Of a stretch of DNA of 64,000 bases, positions 44,413 to 55,961 are shown piece by piece. Where the stretch lies: positions 3,272,349 to 3,336,348 of the forward strand of contig JASPKZ010007795.1 in assembly GCA_030220185.1 (NCBI GenBank), read 5' to 3'. The stretch's first letter is position 1. Each line of letters opens with the position of its first letter. The notes below the pieces were generated by a model. It did not search any database and was not told where the DNA came from. It saw only the letters and a program-made list of their open reading frames with translations. The position numbers were made by a program, and so were the translations under genes. Origin of the DNA: Diploptera punctata. Its lineage: Eukaryota > Arthropoda > Insecta > Blattodea > Blaberidae.

Positions 44413-45690
44413 CTCTTACTCACTGGCACTATCAAACCCATAGGTTCATGGCCACATGAACATAAGCTCTCCATATATCCCTATCCTGAGCTAATGCTTT
44501 CCAATCATTCCCTGTATAATCTACTTCCCTCAAATCATACTTACTTACTCACTGGCACTATCGAACCCGTAGGTTCATGGCCGCGCGGACATAAGCTCTC
44601 CATACATCCCTATCCTGAGCTAATGCTTTCCAATCATTCCCTGTATAATCTACTTCCCTCAAATCATAGTTAATGTTATTCTCCCACCTCATTCTTGGTC
44701 TACCAACTGGGCGTTTTCCCTCTGGCTTTCCTACAAGAAGCTTCCATGCACGTCTTTCATTCCCCATACGTGCAACATGTCCTGCCCATCGCAGTCTACG
44801 AGACTTAACTGTTCTTATTATATCTGGCTTCCTATAAAGACCATGTAGTTCATTGTTATGTAGTCTTCTCCATTCACCAGTCTGTTCATCTCTCTTTGGT
44901 CCAAAAATTTTCCTAAGAACTTTATTCTCAAATACTCGTAATCTCCTTTCCTCCCTTAAAGTAAGAGTCCATCCCTCAAATCATAGATAATGTTATTCTC
45001 CCACCTCATTCTTGGTCTACCAACTGGGCGTTTTCCCTCTGGCTTTCCTACAAGAAGCCTCCATGCAAGTCTTTCATTCCCCATACGTGCAACATGTTCT
45101 GCCCATCGCAGTCTACGAGACTTAACTGTTCTTATTATATCTGGCTTCCTATAAAGACCATGTAGTTCATTGTTATGTAGTCTTCTCCATTCACCTGTTT
45201 GTTCATCTCTCTTTGGTCCAAAAATTTTCCTAAGTACTTTATTCTCAAATACTTGTAATCTCCTTTCCTCTCTTAAAGTAAGAGTCCATGTTTCGCACCC
45301 ATATATTATAACTGGTAGAATAATAGTTTTATATATTTTCAGCTTAACGTTTTGAAAGGAGTTGGGACATCAAAAGTCTCTGCAATGCATAATAGCATGC
45401 ATTTCCAGAATTGAGCCTATGTTTAATTTCTTTGTTCATCTCATTCCTATTTGTGATTATTGTTCCTAGGTATTTGAATTCAGCCACTTCCTCAAAATTT
45501 CCCTCATTTGTCATTAGCTGTCCATTTCCATTATATACTGAATTTCTACATGTGACCATATATTTAGTTTTACTGATATTTACTTCCAGTCCTAATTTCT
45601 TAGTGTTACTCAATAGTGTGTGCTTGTTGGCCTTTAGTATCTCCTTGCTATCGGCCAGTAGTACTACATCATCAGCATAAACTAACAGCT
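44413..45690 (-). pseudogene. LINE family A copy, interrupted by a younger copy
   Basis: An outer copy with GTAA tail at 44415. Pieces 44413-44539 and 44973-45690 are continuous family A sequence, with frames reading RNSVYNGNGQLMTNEGNF, EEVAEFKYLGTIITNRNEMN and KEIKHRLNSGNACYYALQ. A second copy lies between them (separate entry). Confidence 0.9.
44540..44972 (-). mobile_element. LINE family A inserted in LINE family A, 13-bp target duplication
   Basis: ccctcaaatcata flanks it at 44527-44539 and 44973-44985. It carries its own GTAA tail and is 5'-truncated at 433 bp. Frame 44767-44558 has GKPEGKRPVGRPRMRWENN intact to the stop. Confidence 0.92.
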
Positions 45691-46190
45691 TATTAAAGTG
45701 AAGACATTGAAAACAAAATAAATAAATTTAATTATATGTGTGGCACCATAAAACAAAGTCTCAAAGGAACTAGAAAGGAGACACTTTTAAAATTTTATAA
45801 AATAATGGCAGTTCCAACACTACTATATGGATTGGAACACTGGGTCTTAACAAAAAACCAGGAATGAAGAACACAAACGTCTGAAATGAGGTTTCTGAGG
45901 AGTGTGGCTGGCTATAAATCTAGTGGATGAGCAAAGGTGAAGTGAGGATATACGAAGAGAACTGAATATATTCAAACTATTAGATAGAATTACACAATAC
46001 AGAGATGAATTGGTGGACCAGATCAATAGAATGGATAACAATAGAATTCCGAAACAGATTCTTCATTACAAACCACTAGGATGAAGAAATGTTGGAAGAC
46101 CCAGTAAAAGATGGACAGACCAATTCTAACATGAGATCGGAACAGACCAGCAGGTCTAATCCTTGATGCTGATGATGATGATGTGCTAAA
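45691..46190 (+). pseudogene. LINE family B-like 3' end with GATGAT tail
   Basis: Broken frames read LYGLEHWVLTKNQE-like, SEMRFLRSVAGYKS, EDIRRELNIFKLLDRI, DELVDQINRMDNNRIP and GRRNVGRPSKRW-like, the same C-terminal architecture as the LINE at 52244. It ends in a GATGAT tail at about 46166-46182. Confidence 0.75.
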
Positions 46191-46621
46191 GCAATATAAC
46201 AATTTGTTAAACCTTAATAAATCGGTTAAACTGGGCACTATTGGTAAATTATGTATCAAATTCTTGGATTTAATTCTAAAATCCCTCTTCAGTATATGTA
46301 CTGATATCATTCTGTTGATACAATTCATCCACTAGATGATTGATAAGCCTTGGCATCATCTTGGTACTTGCCGACAAGATAATTTGTGTGCTAGCACTAG
46401 GTTCCACCTTCTTTCTTCTCTTCTTCATTATTCCTCACATGAGTACATGAATATAAACTCATTGTAACATGAATTTTCTGTACACCATACAGATAAGCGT
46501 TATTCTAAATAGGTGTATAAATTAAAAAATCATATTTTTGTCATCTTTCCAAGGTATAATCTGAACCCTATAGTGGGATGGCATCAGATACATATGGACA
46601 CATGCATACACAAAGTGTATT

Positions 46622-46885
46622 AATTGAAGGGTTCGGCTGTAAAACATGGTAACTGACAAATTCTTGAAAATTGAGTGTAGCATATCAATTTTAATATGTG
46701 ATCTCCTGAAAGCATTTGGTGAATGTAGTTTTATTTACCGTGCCAATACGTCTGCTATCTATTGACAGATGTAAAAACTACGTGCACCAAATGCTTAAAG
46801 AGGTCACATATTACAGTTTACTTGCTACAACCCAATTTTCAAGAATTTGTCAATTACCATGTTTTACAGCTGAGCCCTTCAATTT
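46622..46885. mobile_element. MITE, full-length palindrome (~265 bp)
   Basis: ttgaagggttcggctgtaaa at the left and its near-complement at the right (tttacagctgagcccttcaa), with complementarity running through most of the ~125-bp arms to a short loop near 46755. No ORF. Confidence 0.85.
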
Positions 46886-47129
46886 TATAATCAATAAAAT
46901 AAATTTTCTTATTGACTGAATTGATATAATGAAAATATAAAGATTTTACTTGCCTGATTAATGTATTTAGATATTATTTCATTCAATAAATTTCATAATA
47001 TTTCTTTTTTTCTAAAATGTGGAATTCTGTTATTATAAATATACCTTTTATTCAGTTCTAAAGTTCATTTTTGTCCCAGTGGATTTATAGTTACCATGTC
47101 TTTATTATAAATTTAACATTTCTCACTGA

Positions 47130-47215
47130 AGGACAAATTATATTTGAATGAGAAAAATATAAGCCTAGACTGGGGTAGACGTATATGTTTCTCTTCAAAT
47201 ATAGTAATTACCATG
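47130..47215 (+). mobile_element. SINE family A remnant lacking its core
   Basis: The flanks taacatttctcactgaaggac ... gagaaaaatataagcctaga and tagacgtatatgtttctctt are present, but most of the tRNA-like core is deleted. Confidence 0.65.
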
Positions 47216-47439
47216 CTCGCCTCTGAACCTGGGGTTCATGTGTTTAAATTTGGCCAGGGTTGATTGATTTTTGAGGATGTAAAATATGAATATAGCTAAA
47301 AAGGAAAATAAATCCATGGATCCTGTATGTGGAGTTATGGCATGTAAAAAGAACTTGAAGCAAGAAGTCTATAAAAAAAATGTTGGCCCTTTTATGTACA
47401 GCTTTGATTTGTGATAAACATTAAATGCATTTTTTGATG

Positions 47440-47565
47440 TTATATTCTAAATTAACATGTTCCAGACTTGGATATAGTTTTATTTTAGAAAGAAAAATTA
47501 CATTCGAACCGGGAGTCGAAACCCGGACCTCTGACTCTATAAGTCAGCGCTTTAACCACTTAAAA
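47440..47565 (-). mobile_element. SINE family C copy
   Basis: tRNA-like core on the minus strand (B-box GGGTTTCGACTCCCGG) next to agttttattttagaaagaaa. Confidence 0.65.
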
Positions 47566-47649
47566 ATTAATGTTTAAATTCTCAATAAAAAGTACTTCGA
47601 AAAGAAGTCGTCAGATGGCATTGTTGATAGTGATGGCTATCGGCCTTTG

Positions 47650-47765
47650 GATGAAAGGAGAATTAATTGTATGGCATAACGGTTACCACACTGACGTACA
47701 GAGTCAGAAGTCTGGAGTTCATTTCCCAGTTCGAACGTAATTTTTCTTTCTAAAATAAAATTAAT
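47650..47765 (+). mobile_element. SINE family C copy, opposite orientation
   Basis: The head ATAACGGTTACCACACTGAC ... GAGTTCATTTCCCAG is followed by taatttttctttctaaaata, the complement of the flank at 47480. The two copies form an inverted pair about 90 bp apart. Confidence 0.65.
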
Positions 47766-47969
47766 TACATTATTAAAGAGCATCCTTAAATAAAAATTAC
47801 AAATATAATTTGATCTTCAATGAGAAATGTTATAAAAACTTTGAAAGAAGCTCTACTGGCTTTATAAAGTAATGTTAAATTCCCATTAAAAGTCTTCTTA
47901 AATAAGAAGGTGCCATTCACATGTCGAGCAACAATCTGAAAGGTTTTGGAGCTCTTGAGAATTGGAATG

Positions 47970-49717
47970 TGTAGATTCCAGGAGTATATTAAATAGATGG
48001 AAAAGTTACTTTAATCAGCTATTAAATGTACATACAGAACAGGACATTGAGGAGGATAATTTACAGAGAGCAGAAATGCTAGTCGCAGAGCCAAGTGCAT
48101 TAGAGGTTGAAATGGCGATAGAAAAATTGAAGATGTATAAAGCATCAGGTTCAGATGAGATCCCAGCAGAACTGATAAAATCAGGGGGAGAAAAATTGAT
48201 GGACAAGATACGCTGGTTGCTTAGTATGATTTGGGAAAAAGAAGCTCTTCCAGATGAATGGAAGAAATCAATTATCGTACCAATTTATTGCAACTGATTG
48301 CAACAACTACAGGGGCATCTCATTACTTTCAACTTCGTACAAAATTCTTACAAATATATTAGTAAGCAGACTTACTCCCTATATTGATGACAGCCTAGGA
48401 GATCATCAATGTGCATTTAGAAGAAACAGGTCTACAACACATCAGATTTTTAGTATAAGACATATTTTAGAAAAGAAATGGGAATATAATGGTACTGTAC
48501 ATCAACTATATGTAGACTTCAAAAAAGCATATGATTCAATTAAGAGGGAGAAGTTATATAGTATCATGCTGGAGTTCGGAATTCCTAAAAAGTTAGTTAG
48601 ACTTATATGAATGTGTCTAAATGGCACAAAGAGTAGGATGTGTGTAGGCAAACAGTTTTCGGACACTTTTGAAATCCAGATTGGGTTGAAGCAAAGAGTA
48701 GGGTGCGTGTAGGCAAACAGTTTTCGGACACTTTTGAAATCCAGAATGGGTTGAAGCAAGGAGATGCACTATCTCCTCCACTATTTAATTTTGTACTAGA
48801 GCATGCCATTAAATCTTTAGAGAATGAGGAAGGCTTACAACTCAATGGTATTAATAAGCTGTTAGTTTATGCTGATGATGTAGTATTGTTGGCCGATAGC
48901 GAGAAGATACTAAAGGACAACACACATACACTATTGAGTAACACTAAGAAATTAGAACTGGAAGTAAATATCAATAAAACTAAATATATGGTCACACTTA
49001 GAAATTCATTAAATAATATTTAATGTGTTTCAGAATTATCTATGATTTATTTTTTTAACTTTACCTTTATCTTTAGTATGATTTACCAGCTAGTGGCTGA
49101 ATTCAAATACTTAGGAACAATAATCACAAATAGGAATGAGATGCACGAAGAAATTAAACATAGGCTCAATTCTGGAAATGCATGCTATTATGCATTGCAG
49201 AGACTCTTGATGTCCCAACTCCTTTCAAAAAACGTTAAACTGAAAATATATAAAACTATTATTCTACCAGTTATATTATATGGGTGCGAAACATGGACTC
49301 TTATTTTAAGAGAGGAAAGGAGATTACAAGTATTTGAGAATAAAGTAGTTAGGAAAATTTTTCAACCAAAGAGAGATGAACAAACAGGTGAATGGAGAAG
49401 ACTACATAACAATGAACTACATGGTCTTTATAGGAAGCCAGATATAATAAGAAGAGTTAAGTCTCGTAGACTGCGATGGGCAGAACATGTTGCGCGTATG
49501 GGGAATGAAAGACTTGCATGGAGGCTTCTTGTAGGAAAGCCAGAAGGAAAACGCCCAGTTGGTAGACCAAGAATGAGGTGGGAGAATAACATTATCTATG
49601 ATTTGAGGGAAGTAGATTATACAGGGAATGATTGGAAAGCATTAGCTCAGGATAGGGATATATGGAGAGCTTATGTTCATGTGGCCATGAACCTATGGGT
49701 TTGATAGTGCCAGTGAG
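47970..49717 (+). pseudogene. LINE family A, longest reverse transcriptase copy
   Basis: In order: SALEVEMAIEKLKMYKASGS then [59 protein letters not shown] (palm, first Asp); LKQGDALSPPLFNFVLEHAI; KLLVYADDVVLLADSEKIL (catalytic YADD); then after a replaced segment at 49020-49095, AEFKYLGTIITNRNEMHEE, GCETWTLILREERRLQ, RRLHNNELHGLYRKPDIIRR and VGRPRMRWENN to a stop at 49702-49704 and the GTGAGTAAG tail. A 65-bp tandem duplication (around 48640-48770) and other indels break the frame. The upstream endonuclease part is absent. Confidence 0.92.
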
Positions 49718-50692
49718 TAAGAGAAAAATTTGTATTTGGATTGAAGGCCTTGAATAGCTCACTGGTAAAGCATTAGCATATAATGCTAAAGGTTCTGGGT
49801 TTAAACCCCTACTATGTGCATATTTTTCTCTTCAAATATTAGAAACTATTGTATTTATCTAAAGTTCATATAATTAATAAGATCACTAAATTAAATATCA
49901 TGACTGATTTCTTTTACTATCATAAGCACACTGTCAAATTTCTACTTTTATCTTACAATAAGATTTATTAGTCTTTGTTTGATTAATTCCACAGTTTGTA
50001 ATTTTCCTCACAAAGTAAACATTTATAACATAAATTCAGAACTCTGTGTGTATTTATTTTGCAGATAAAATTGTAAATTACTCTTACCTCTTTATTTTTA
50101 CATTTAAATGTCTTCAAGAGAAAAGTAATATATTTATTTCAATATATTTGTGTGATTATATCCATGGAAACAGTGGTAATAACATTTTCAACTTCAATAA
50201 AAACAATATAGTTGGAATTTCTAATTGAATCCAAGGATACTGATTCTAGTAATTATAATGTGTATATGAAATGCAAGAATTTCATTCCAATTAATGTTAA
50301 ATTATGGATAGAATTATATAAAAAATGTGTGATTATCAGGATCCAGTGACATGTCATGTTCTATTCTTTGTATCAGACCTGCTTTTTTTGTATATAAATC
50401 TATTTATGACATCCACATTCTAATAAATTAGATTTGATATGCCATTTTTGGGCTTCAGGTAATTTTTTGAAGCTATATGTCAATTTTAGGCCATTTTTTT
50501 TAAGCTTTTGGGTCAATATTTATTCCTATAATGAATGAGATTTCATGAATGATATCTGATTTCTCCATTATGTTTTTAATATTGGAAGAAACAAACAGAA
50601 AAATAATACTGTATAATTAATTTTTCTCTTGTGACAGACTTTAGAATAATGAAATTTATACTTACTTACTTACTCACTGGCACTATCGAACC
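49718..50692. mobile_element. Repeat F, inverted copy
   Basis: Reverse complement of 35510-36440, with the plus-strand tRNA-like core at about 49745-49825 (AATAGCTCACTGGTAAAGC, B-box TTCTGGGTTTAAACCCC) and flank atttttctcttcaaatatta. Confidence 0.85.
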
Positions 50693-50975
50693 CGTAGTGC
50701 CAGAGAGTAAGTAAGTAAGTATAAATTTCATTATTCTAAAGTCAGTCACAAGAGAAAAATTCATTATACAGTATTATTTTTCTGTTTGTTTCTTCCAATA
50801 GATCAGTACAAATATTAAAAATATAATGGAGAAATCAGATATCATTCATGAAATCTCATTCATTATAGGAATAAATATTGACCCAAAAGCTCAAAAAATT
50901 ACCTGAAGCCCAAAAATGGCATATAAAATGTAGATTTCTTAGAATGTGGATGTTATAAATAGATTTATAATTTAT
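50395..50975. repeat. Large inverted repeat centred near 50695
   Basis: Left arm ... tatacttacttacttactca ctggca and right arm tgcc agagagtaagtaagtaagtata ... are complementary for about 280 bp each. The right arm differs by a ~16-bp gain (gatcagtacaaatatt) and a ~30-bp loss. The centre holds 30 bp of LINE A 3' end (actatcgaacccgtag). Confidence 0.9.
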
Positions 50976-50999
50976 CAGAATTTGAAATGAAAATAGGGA

Positions 51000-52243
51000 T
51001 ATGATTGCATATTCCAGGAATATATTAAATAGATGGAGAAGTTACTTTAATCAGCTATTAAATGTGCATGCAGAACAGGATGTTGAAGAGGATGATTTAC
51101 AGACAGAAGACATGTTAATCACAGAACCAAGTGCATTAGAGGTTGAAATGACAATAGAGAAATTAAAGATATATAAAGCATCAGGTTCATATGGGATCCC
51201 ATCAGAGCTGATAAAATTGGGGAGAGAAAAATTTATGGTCAAGATATGACAGTTGCTTAGTATGATTTGGAAAAAAGAGGCTCTTCCAAATGAACAGAAG
51301 GAATCAATTATCATAATTTATAAGAAGGAGATATAACTGATTGTAACTGATTGGAACAACTACAGGGGCATCTCATTTCTTTCGACTTCATACAAAATTC
51401 TAACATATATTTTATTTATACAAATGCAGGGGACTTGACAGAAGTCATTGTTCATTCTAACAAATATATTACTTACTATATTGTTGATATAATAGGCGAT
51501 CAACAATGTGGATTTAGAAGAAACAGATCTACAACAGATCATATTTTTAGTATGACAGATTTTAGAAATGAAATGGGAATATAATGCCACTGTGCATCAA
51601 TGTAATATGTAGACTTAAAAAAGGCATACAATCGAATTAAGAGGGAGAAGTTATATATTATCCTACTGGAGTTTAGAATTCCTAAAAAAGTTAGAATTAT
51701 TCAAATGTGTCTAAATGGCACAAAGAATAAGGTACATGTAGGCAAATATTTTTTGGATACTTTTGAAATTCACAGTATGTGAAAGCAAGGAGATGCACTA
51801 TCTCCTCCACTATTCAGTTTTGTACTAGAACATGCCATCAAATCTTTAGGGGATTAAGAATGCCTACAACTCAATTGTATTAATAAGCTGTTAGTTTATG
51901 CTGATGATGTAGTATATTATTAGGCAATAGCGAGGAGATGCTTAGAGCCAACACACACACACTATTGAGTAACAGTAAGAGATTGGAATGACAATAACAC
52001 ATAGAAATACATTATATAATGGAAATGGACAGTTAATGACAATTGGGGGAAATTTGAAAGAATTAGCTGAATTCAAATACCTAGAAACAATAATCATAAA
52101 TAGGAATGAGGTGCACAAAGAAATAAACATAGGCTTAATTCTGGAAATGCGTGCTTTTATACATTACAGGCACTCTTGTCGTCCTAACTTCTCTCAAAAA
52201 AGTTAAACTGAAATTATATAAAACTATTATTTTTCCCATTAAA
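51000..52243 (+). pseudogene. LINE family A, heavily decayed copy
   Basis: Same order as the copy at 47970 (ILNRWRSYFNQLLNVHAEQD, SALEVEMTIEKLKIYKASGS), with stops throughout and a YADD region near 51893-51910. It breaks off at cccattaaatt (about 52240) where a family B LINE is inserted; the C-terminal part continues at 53615. Confidence 0.88.
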
Positions 52244-53612
52244 TTATCATCATCATCATAGTACATTCACGAATTTAGGCCATTTGTTGACCTGTTTTGG
52301 CCTCAAGAGAAACACCATCCAGAAGTCTTTTGAGTGGACGTCCTGGTCTTCTTCTTCCTGCAGGTTGATATCTTAACATTAGTTTGGGTATTCTGTGATC
52401 TTCCATTCGATGAACATGTTGCATCCATCTTGACTTATAATCAGAAATTTTGTTTTCTAAAGATTCCATGTGTAATTCTTCTAAGATGTCTTCATTTTTT
52501 TTGTGATCTAGTAGTGTGTATCCTGCAGTCCTCCGAAGATATCTCATTTCAGCAGATCTAAGTCTCTGTATATCCTTCTGTTTCAACGTCCATACTTCGC
52601 TACCATACAAAAGAGTTGGAAGAGCCAGTGTTTTATACACTTCAGTCTTGAATGCTTTTGGACTAACTGTGGCTTGAAGATAGAATTTATTAACCCTAAA
52701 ATTCTTAAAAATTTAGATATTTTTGCATTTACATCCTTTTCTTCTTCATATGAGATATTGCATCCTAGATATGTAAAATTATTCACCTGCTCCAAAATTT
52801 TATTGTCCAGTACAATTTTACTTCTGACAGGATCTACACCTTGAAATGCCATAATTTTTGTTTTTTCTGTAGATATCTTTAATCCATATTCTTCTGTAAT
52901 TTTGTTAAGTTCATACAGACCTTTCTGTAGATTATCTTCGGAATTTGCTATTATTATTTGGTCATCTGCAAACAATAGGGTGTTTAATTTTCTATTTTCT
53001 GATATTCTTATTCCAAATTTATATGTTTTATTCCAGCAACATATTCCTTCATTGATATAAATTGCAAAGAGTGTTGGGGATAGGGGGCAGCCTTGTCTCA
53101 CACCACGATTTATAATTCCTTCTTCAGAAAATCTGTTATTTAATTTAACCTTCATGGTGTTGTCTTTGTAAATATTTTGTATGTTCTGCCGAAGTAAATT
53201 TGGTATATTTCTGTCTTCCAATATATTTAAGAGTTTTGATTCTCGTGACTGTGTGTCGAAGTGCTTTTTCAAAATCTATGAAAGCAAAATGTGTTTCTAA
53301 GTTGAATTATCTTCTTTTTTCAAGCAATAATAGTTTACAGGAAAAATGCTGAATCAATACAAGAGATCGTCCTTTCCTAAATCCATTTTTGACATTCCAT
53401 AAGGAATTTTTCACTGAAACTTTTCAATTTTCCATTTAAAATGTCTGACATTAAATTTTGTAGCATGTGTTTTTTAACAAAACTAATTCTTCCTATATAG
53501 TTGTCCATTTTTCTATTGTCTCCTTTATTGACAGGGTTTTTTATTTATAAAAATGGCTTGTCTTCCATTCTTGTGGTATATACTTCATTTGGGAAGACCA
53601 TTATTAAAGAAG
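52244..53612 (-). pseudogene. LINE family B, reverse transcriptase to 3' end, inserted in LINE A
   Basis: Frame 53272-52583 (229 codons) reads LLNILEDRNIPNLLRQNIQN, GVRQGCPLSPTLFAIYINE, LNTLLFADDQIIIANSEDNL (catalytic FADD) and KTKIMAFQGVDPVRSKIVLD. After a frameshift, frame 52640-52275 reads LYGSEVWTLKQKDIQRLRSA, EMRYLRRTAGYTLLDHKKNE and AGRRRPGRPLKRLLDG. Upstream, at 53280-53400, there is a decayed GFRKGRS ... LETHFAFIDFEKA block. The 3' tail is (ATG)n. Only one or two frame breaks make this one of the better preserved LINEs here; the endonuclease part is missing. Confidence 0.9.
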
Positions 53613-53614
53613 GA

Positions 53615-53952
53615 CAACAGTCTTATATGGGATGCGAAACATGGACCTTTATTTTAAGGGAGGAGAAAACATTACTAGTATTTGAGAATAAAGTTCTTAT
53701 GACAATTTTTGGTTCAAAGAAAGATGAATGGACACGCAGATGGAGAGGACTATATAACAGCAAGCATCAGGATCTTTATAGAAAATGGGATATAATAAGA
53801 AGTGTTAGGTCATGGGGAATGAAAAAGTGACATGGAAACTTATTGTAGGAAAACTAGGGGAAAAATACCCAGTTAGTAGACCAAAAATGAGATGGGAGAA
53901 TTTAACATTAACCATAATTTGAGGGAAACAGAGGATGATTGGAAAACATTAG
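53615..53952 (+). pseudogene. LINE family A, C-terminal continuation
   Basis: MGCETWTFILREEKTLLVFE, then KKDEWTRRWRGLYNS and KMRWENLTLTII-like. The flow from 52243 is restored after the family B insertion, then cut by a Harbinger-like element at TAG. Confidence 0.85.
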
Positions 53953-54512
53953 GGGTCGTATGCAAATACATTAGTCTCTACTCAAATTACTTCCAATCAC
54001 TGGTGAGCTGAGATCGAATTAACGGCCGCCTTAACCGGTCATGCTTGAATGTTTTCGTAATATTGGCAACGAATTACCCAGAATTCTCAGCGATAAAACC
54101 ACTTCCGTTATTTTTGTCTGCTATAGAGGAATGCATTTATGCTTACATCCCGCAAATAATACCGTATACAAACACGTCTGCGACGCGCAATATTATGCCG
54201 ATTCTCCTGTTCTTCCAGTTGAATTCTTTTGTAGACTCTATCAAAATCCTCTTCTCCGCGTATACCGAAAACATGATCGAAGTCTTCAAGGTCCGACATC
54301 TTGGATAAGTTTCAAACTACATCAGTTACCATCGGTTCCCTTCGGGATTTTCACATAAGTTTATATCTTGAGCTACGATCTTAAGGTACCTTGTCAGGTA
54401 GCTTACAATTATTACCGCGTGAATAGATTTCTGAGTAAGAAAAATGTGTTTGAATAAAACTTTATCAGCAGAGAACTCCTTTTACTGTCTAATGCGTTCA
54501 AACATTCGACCC
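53953..54512 (-). mobile_element. Harbinger-like element, 560 bp, TAG target duplication
   Basis: TIRs GGGTCGTATGCAAATACATT and (complement of the right end) GGGTCGAATGTTTGAACGCA, with TAG at 53950-53952 and 54513-54515, and the LINE rejoins cleanly. PIF/Harbinger elements make 3-bp duplications. It encodes on the minus strand (54299-54108) a 63-residue acidic/basic peptide, MSDLEDFDHVFGIRGEEDF ... IARRRRVCIRYYLRD, also conserved in the copy at 43580. I infer the N-terminus of a transposase, though I cannot match it to a family. Confidence 0.75.
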
Positions 54513-54515
54513 TAG

Positions 54516-54600
54516 ATCAGGATATGAATGTATGGAGAGCTTATGTCTATGCGGCCATGAATCTAAGGGTTTGATAGTGCCAGTGAGTTAGTTAGCTTGT
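54516..54600 (+). pseudogene. LINE family A 3' terminus
   Basis: tatggagagcttatgtctat ... ctaagggtttgatagtgcca gtgagttagttag. The sequence after it (ggtgtctaatttagtgtttt ...) is shared with 43280-43345. Confidence 0.85.
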
Positions 54601-54822
54601 TATTGGTGTCTAATTTAGTGTTTTTAAATAATACGTGTCAACCTCAATACTTATGATTAAAAAAAATAGTTATCCTACTGGAATTTACACTCTGGTCTGT
54701 GAATCAAAGGGAGACATGGTACTATCTGATCTAACACATCAAGTTCTTAGGAAATCTAAAATATTATGTTAAATGATCATATTGATAAGTGATGTTACAC
54801 AATTATATATCTGGTGGCAAGT

Positions 54823-55952
54823 ACTTACTTACTTACTCACTGGCACTATCGAACCCGTAGGTTCATGGCCGCACGGCCATGAGCTCTCCATACATCCCTA
54901 TCCTGAGCTAATGCTTTCCAATCATTCCCTGTATAATCTACTTCCCTCAAATCATAGTTAATGTTATTCTCCCACCTCATTCTTGGTCTACCAACTGGGC
55001 GTTTTCCCTCTGGCTTTCCCACAAGAAGCCTCCATGCAAGTCTTTCATTCCCCATACGTGCAACATGTCCTGCCCATTGCAGTCTACGAGACTTAACTGT
55101 TCTTATTATATCTGGCTTCCTATAAAGACCATGTAGTTCATTGTTATGTAGTCTTCTCCATTCACCTGTTTGTTCATCTCTCTTTGGTCGAAAAATTTTC
55201 CTAAGTACTTTATTCTCAAATACTCGTAATCTCCTTTCCTCTCTTAAAGTAAGAGTCCATGTTTCGCACCCATATAATATAACTGGTAGAATAATAGTTT
55301 TATATATTTTCAGTTTAACGTTTTTTGAAAGGAGTTGGGACATCAAGAGTCTGCAATGCATAATAGCATGCATTTCCAGAATTGAGCCTATGTTTAATTT
55401 CTTTGTTCATCTCATTCCTATTTGTGATTATTGTTCCTAGGTATTTGAATTCAGCCACTTCCTCAAAATTTCCCTCATTTGTCATTAGCTGTCCATTTCC
55501 ATTATTTAATGAATTTCTACGTGTGACCATATATTTAGTTTTATTGATATTTACTTCCAGTCCTAATTTCTTAGTGTTACTCAATAGTGTGTGCGTGTTG
55601 TCCTTTAGTATCTCCTCGCTATCGGCCAACAATACTACATCATCAGCATAAACTAACAGCTTATTAATACCATTGAGTTGTAAGCCTTCCTCATTCTCTA
55701 TAGATTTAATGGCATGCTCTAGTACAAAATTAAATAGTAGAGGAGATACTGCATCTCCTTGCTTCAGCCCATTCTGGATTTCAAAAGTGTCCGAAAACTG
55801 TTTTCCTACACGCACCCTACTCTTTGTGCCATTTAGACACATTCGTATAAGTCTAACTAACTTTTTAGGAATTCCAAACTCCAGCAGGATACTATATAAC
55901 TTCTCCCTCTTAATTGAATCATATGCTTTTTTGAAGTCTACATACAGTTGAT
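54823..55952 (-). mobile_element. LINE family A, youngest-looking copy, 9-bp target duplication
   Basis: The duplication gtggcaagt is at 54814-54822 and 55953-55961. 1130 bp, 5'-truncated at QLYVDFKKAYDSIKREKLYS. Frame 55965-55315 includes LKQGDAVSPLLFNFVLEHAI and KLLVYADDVVLLADSEEIL (YADD). A 2-bp deletion near 55350 shifts into frame 55373-54846, which runs GCETWTLTLREERRLRVFEN ... VGRPRMRWENN ... MNLRVR to the stop. Apart from that shift there is no stop, so it is recent. Confidence 0.95.
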
Positions 55953-55961
55953 GTGGCAAGT

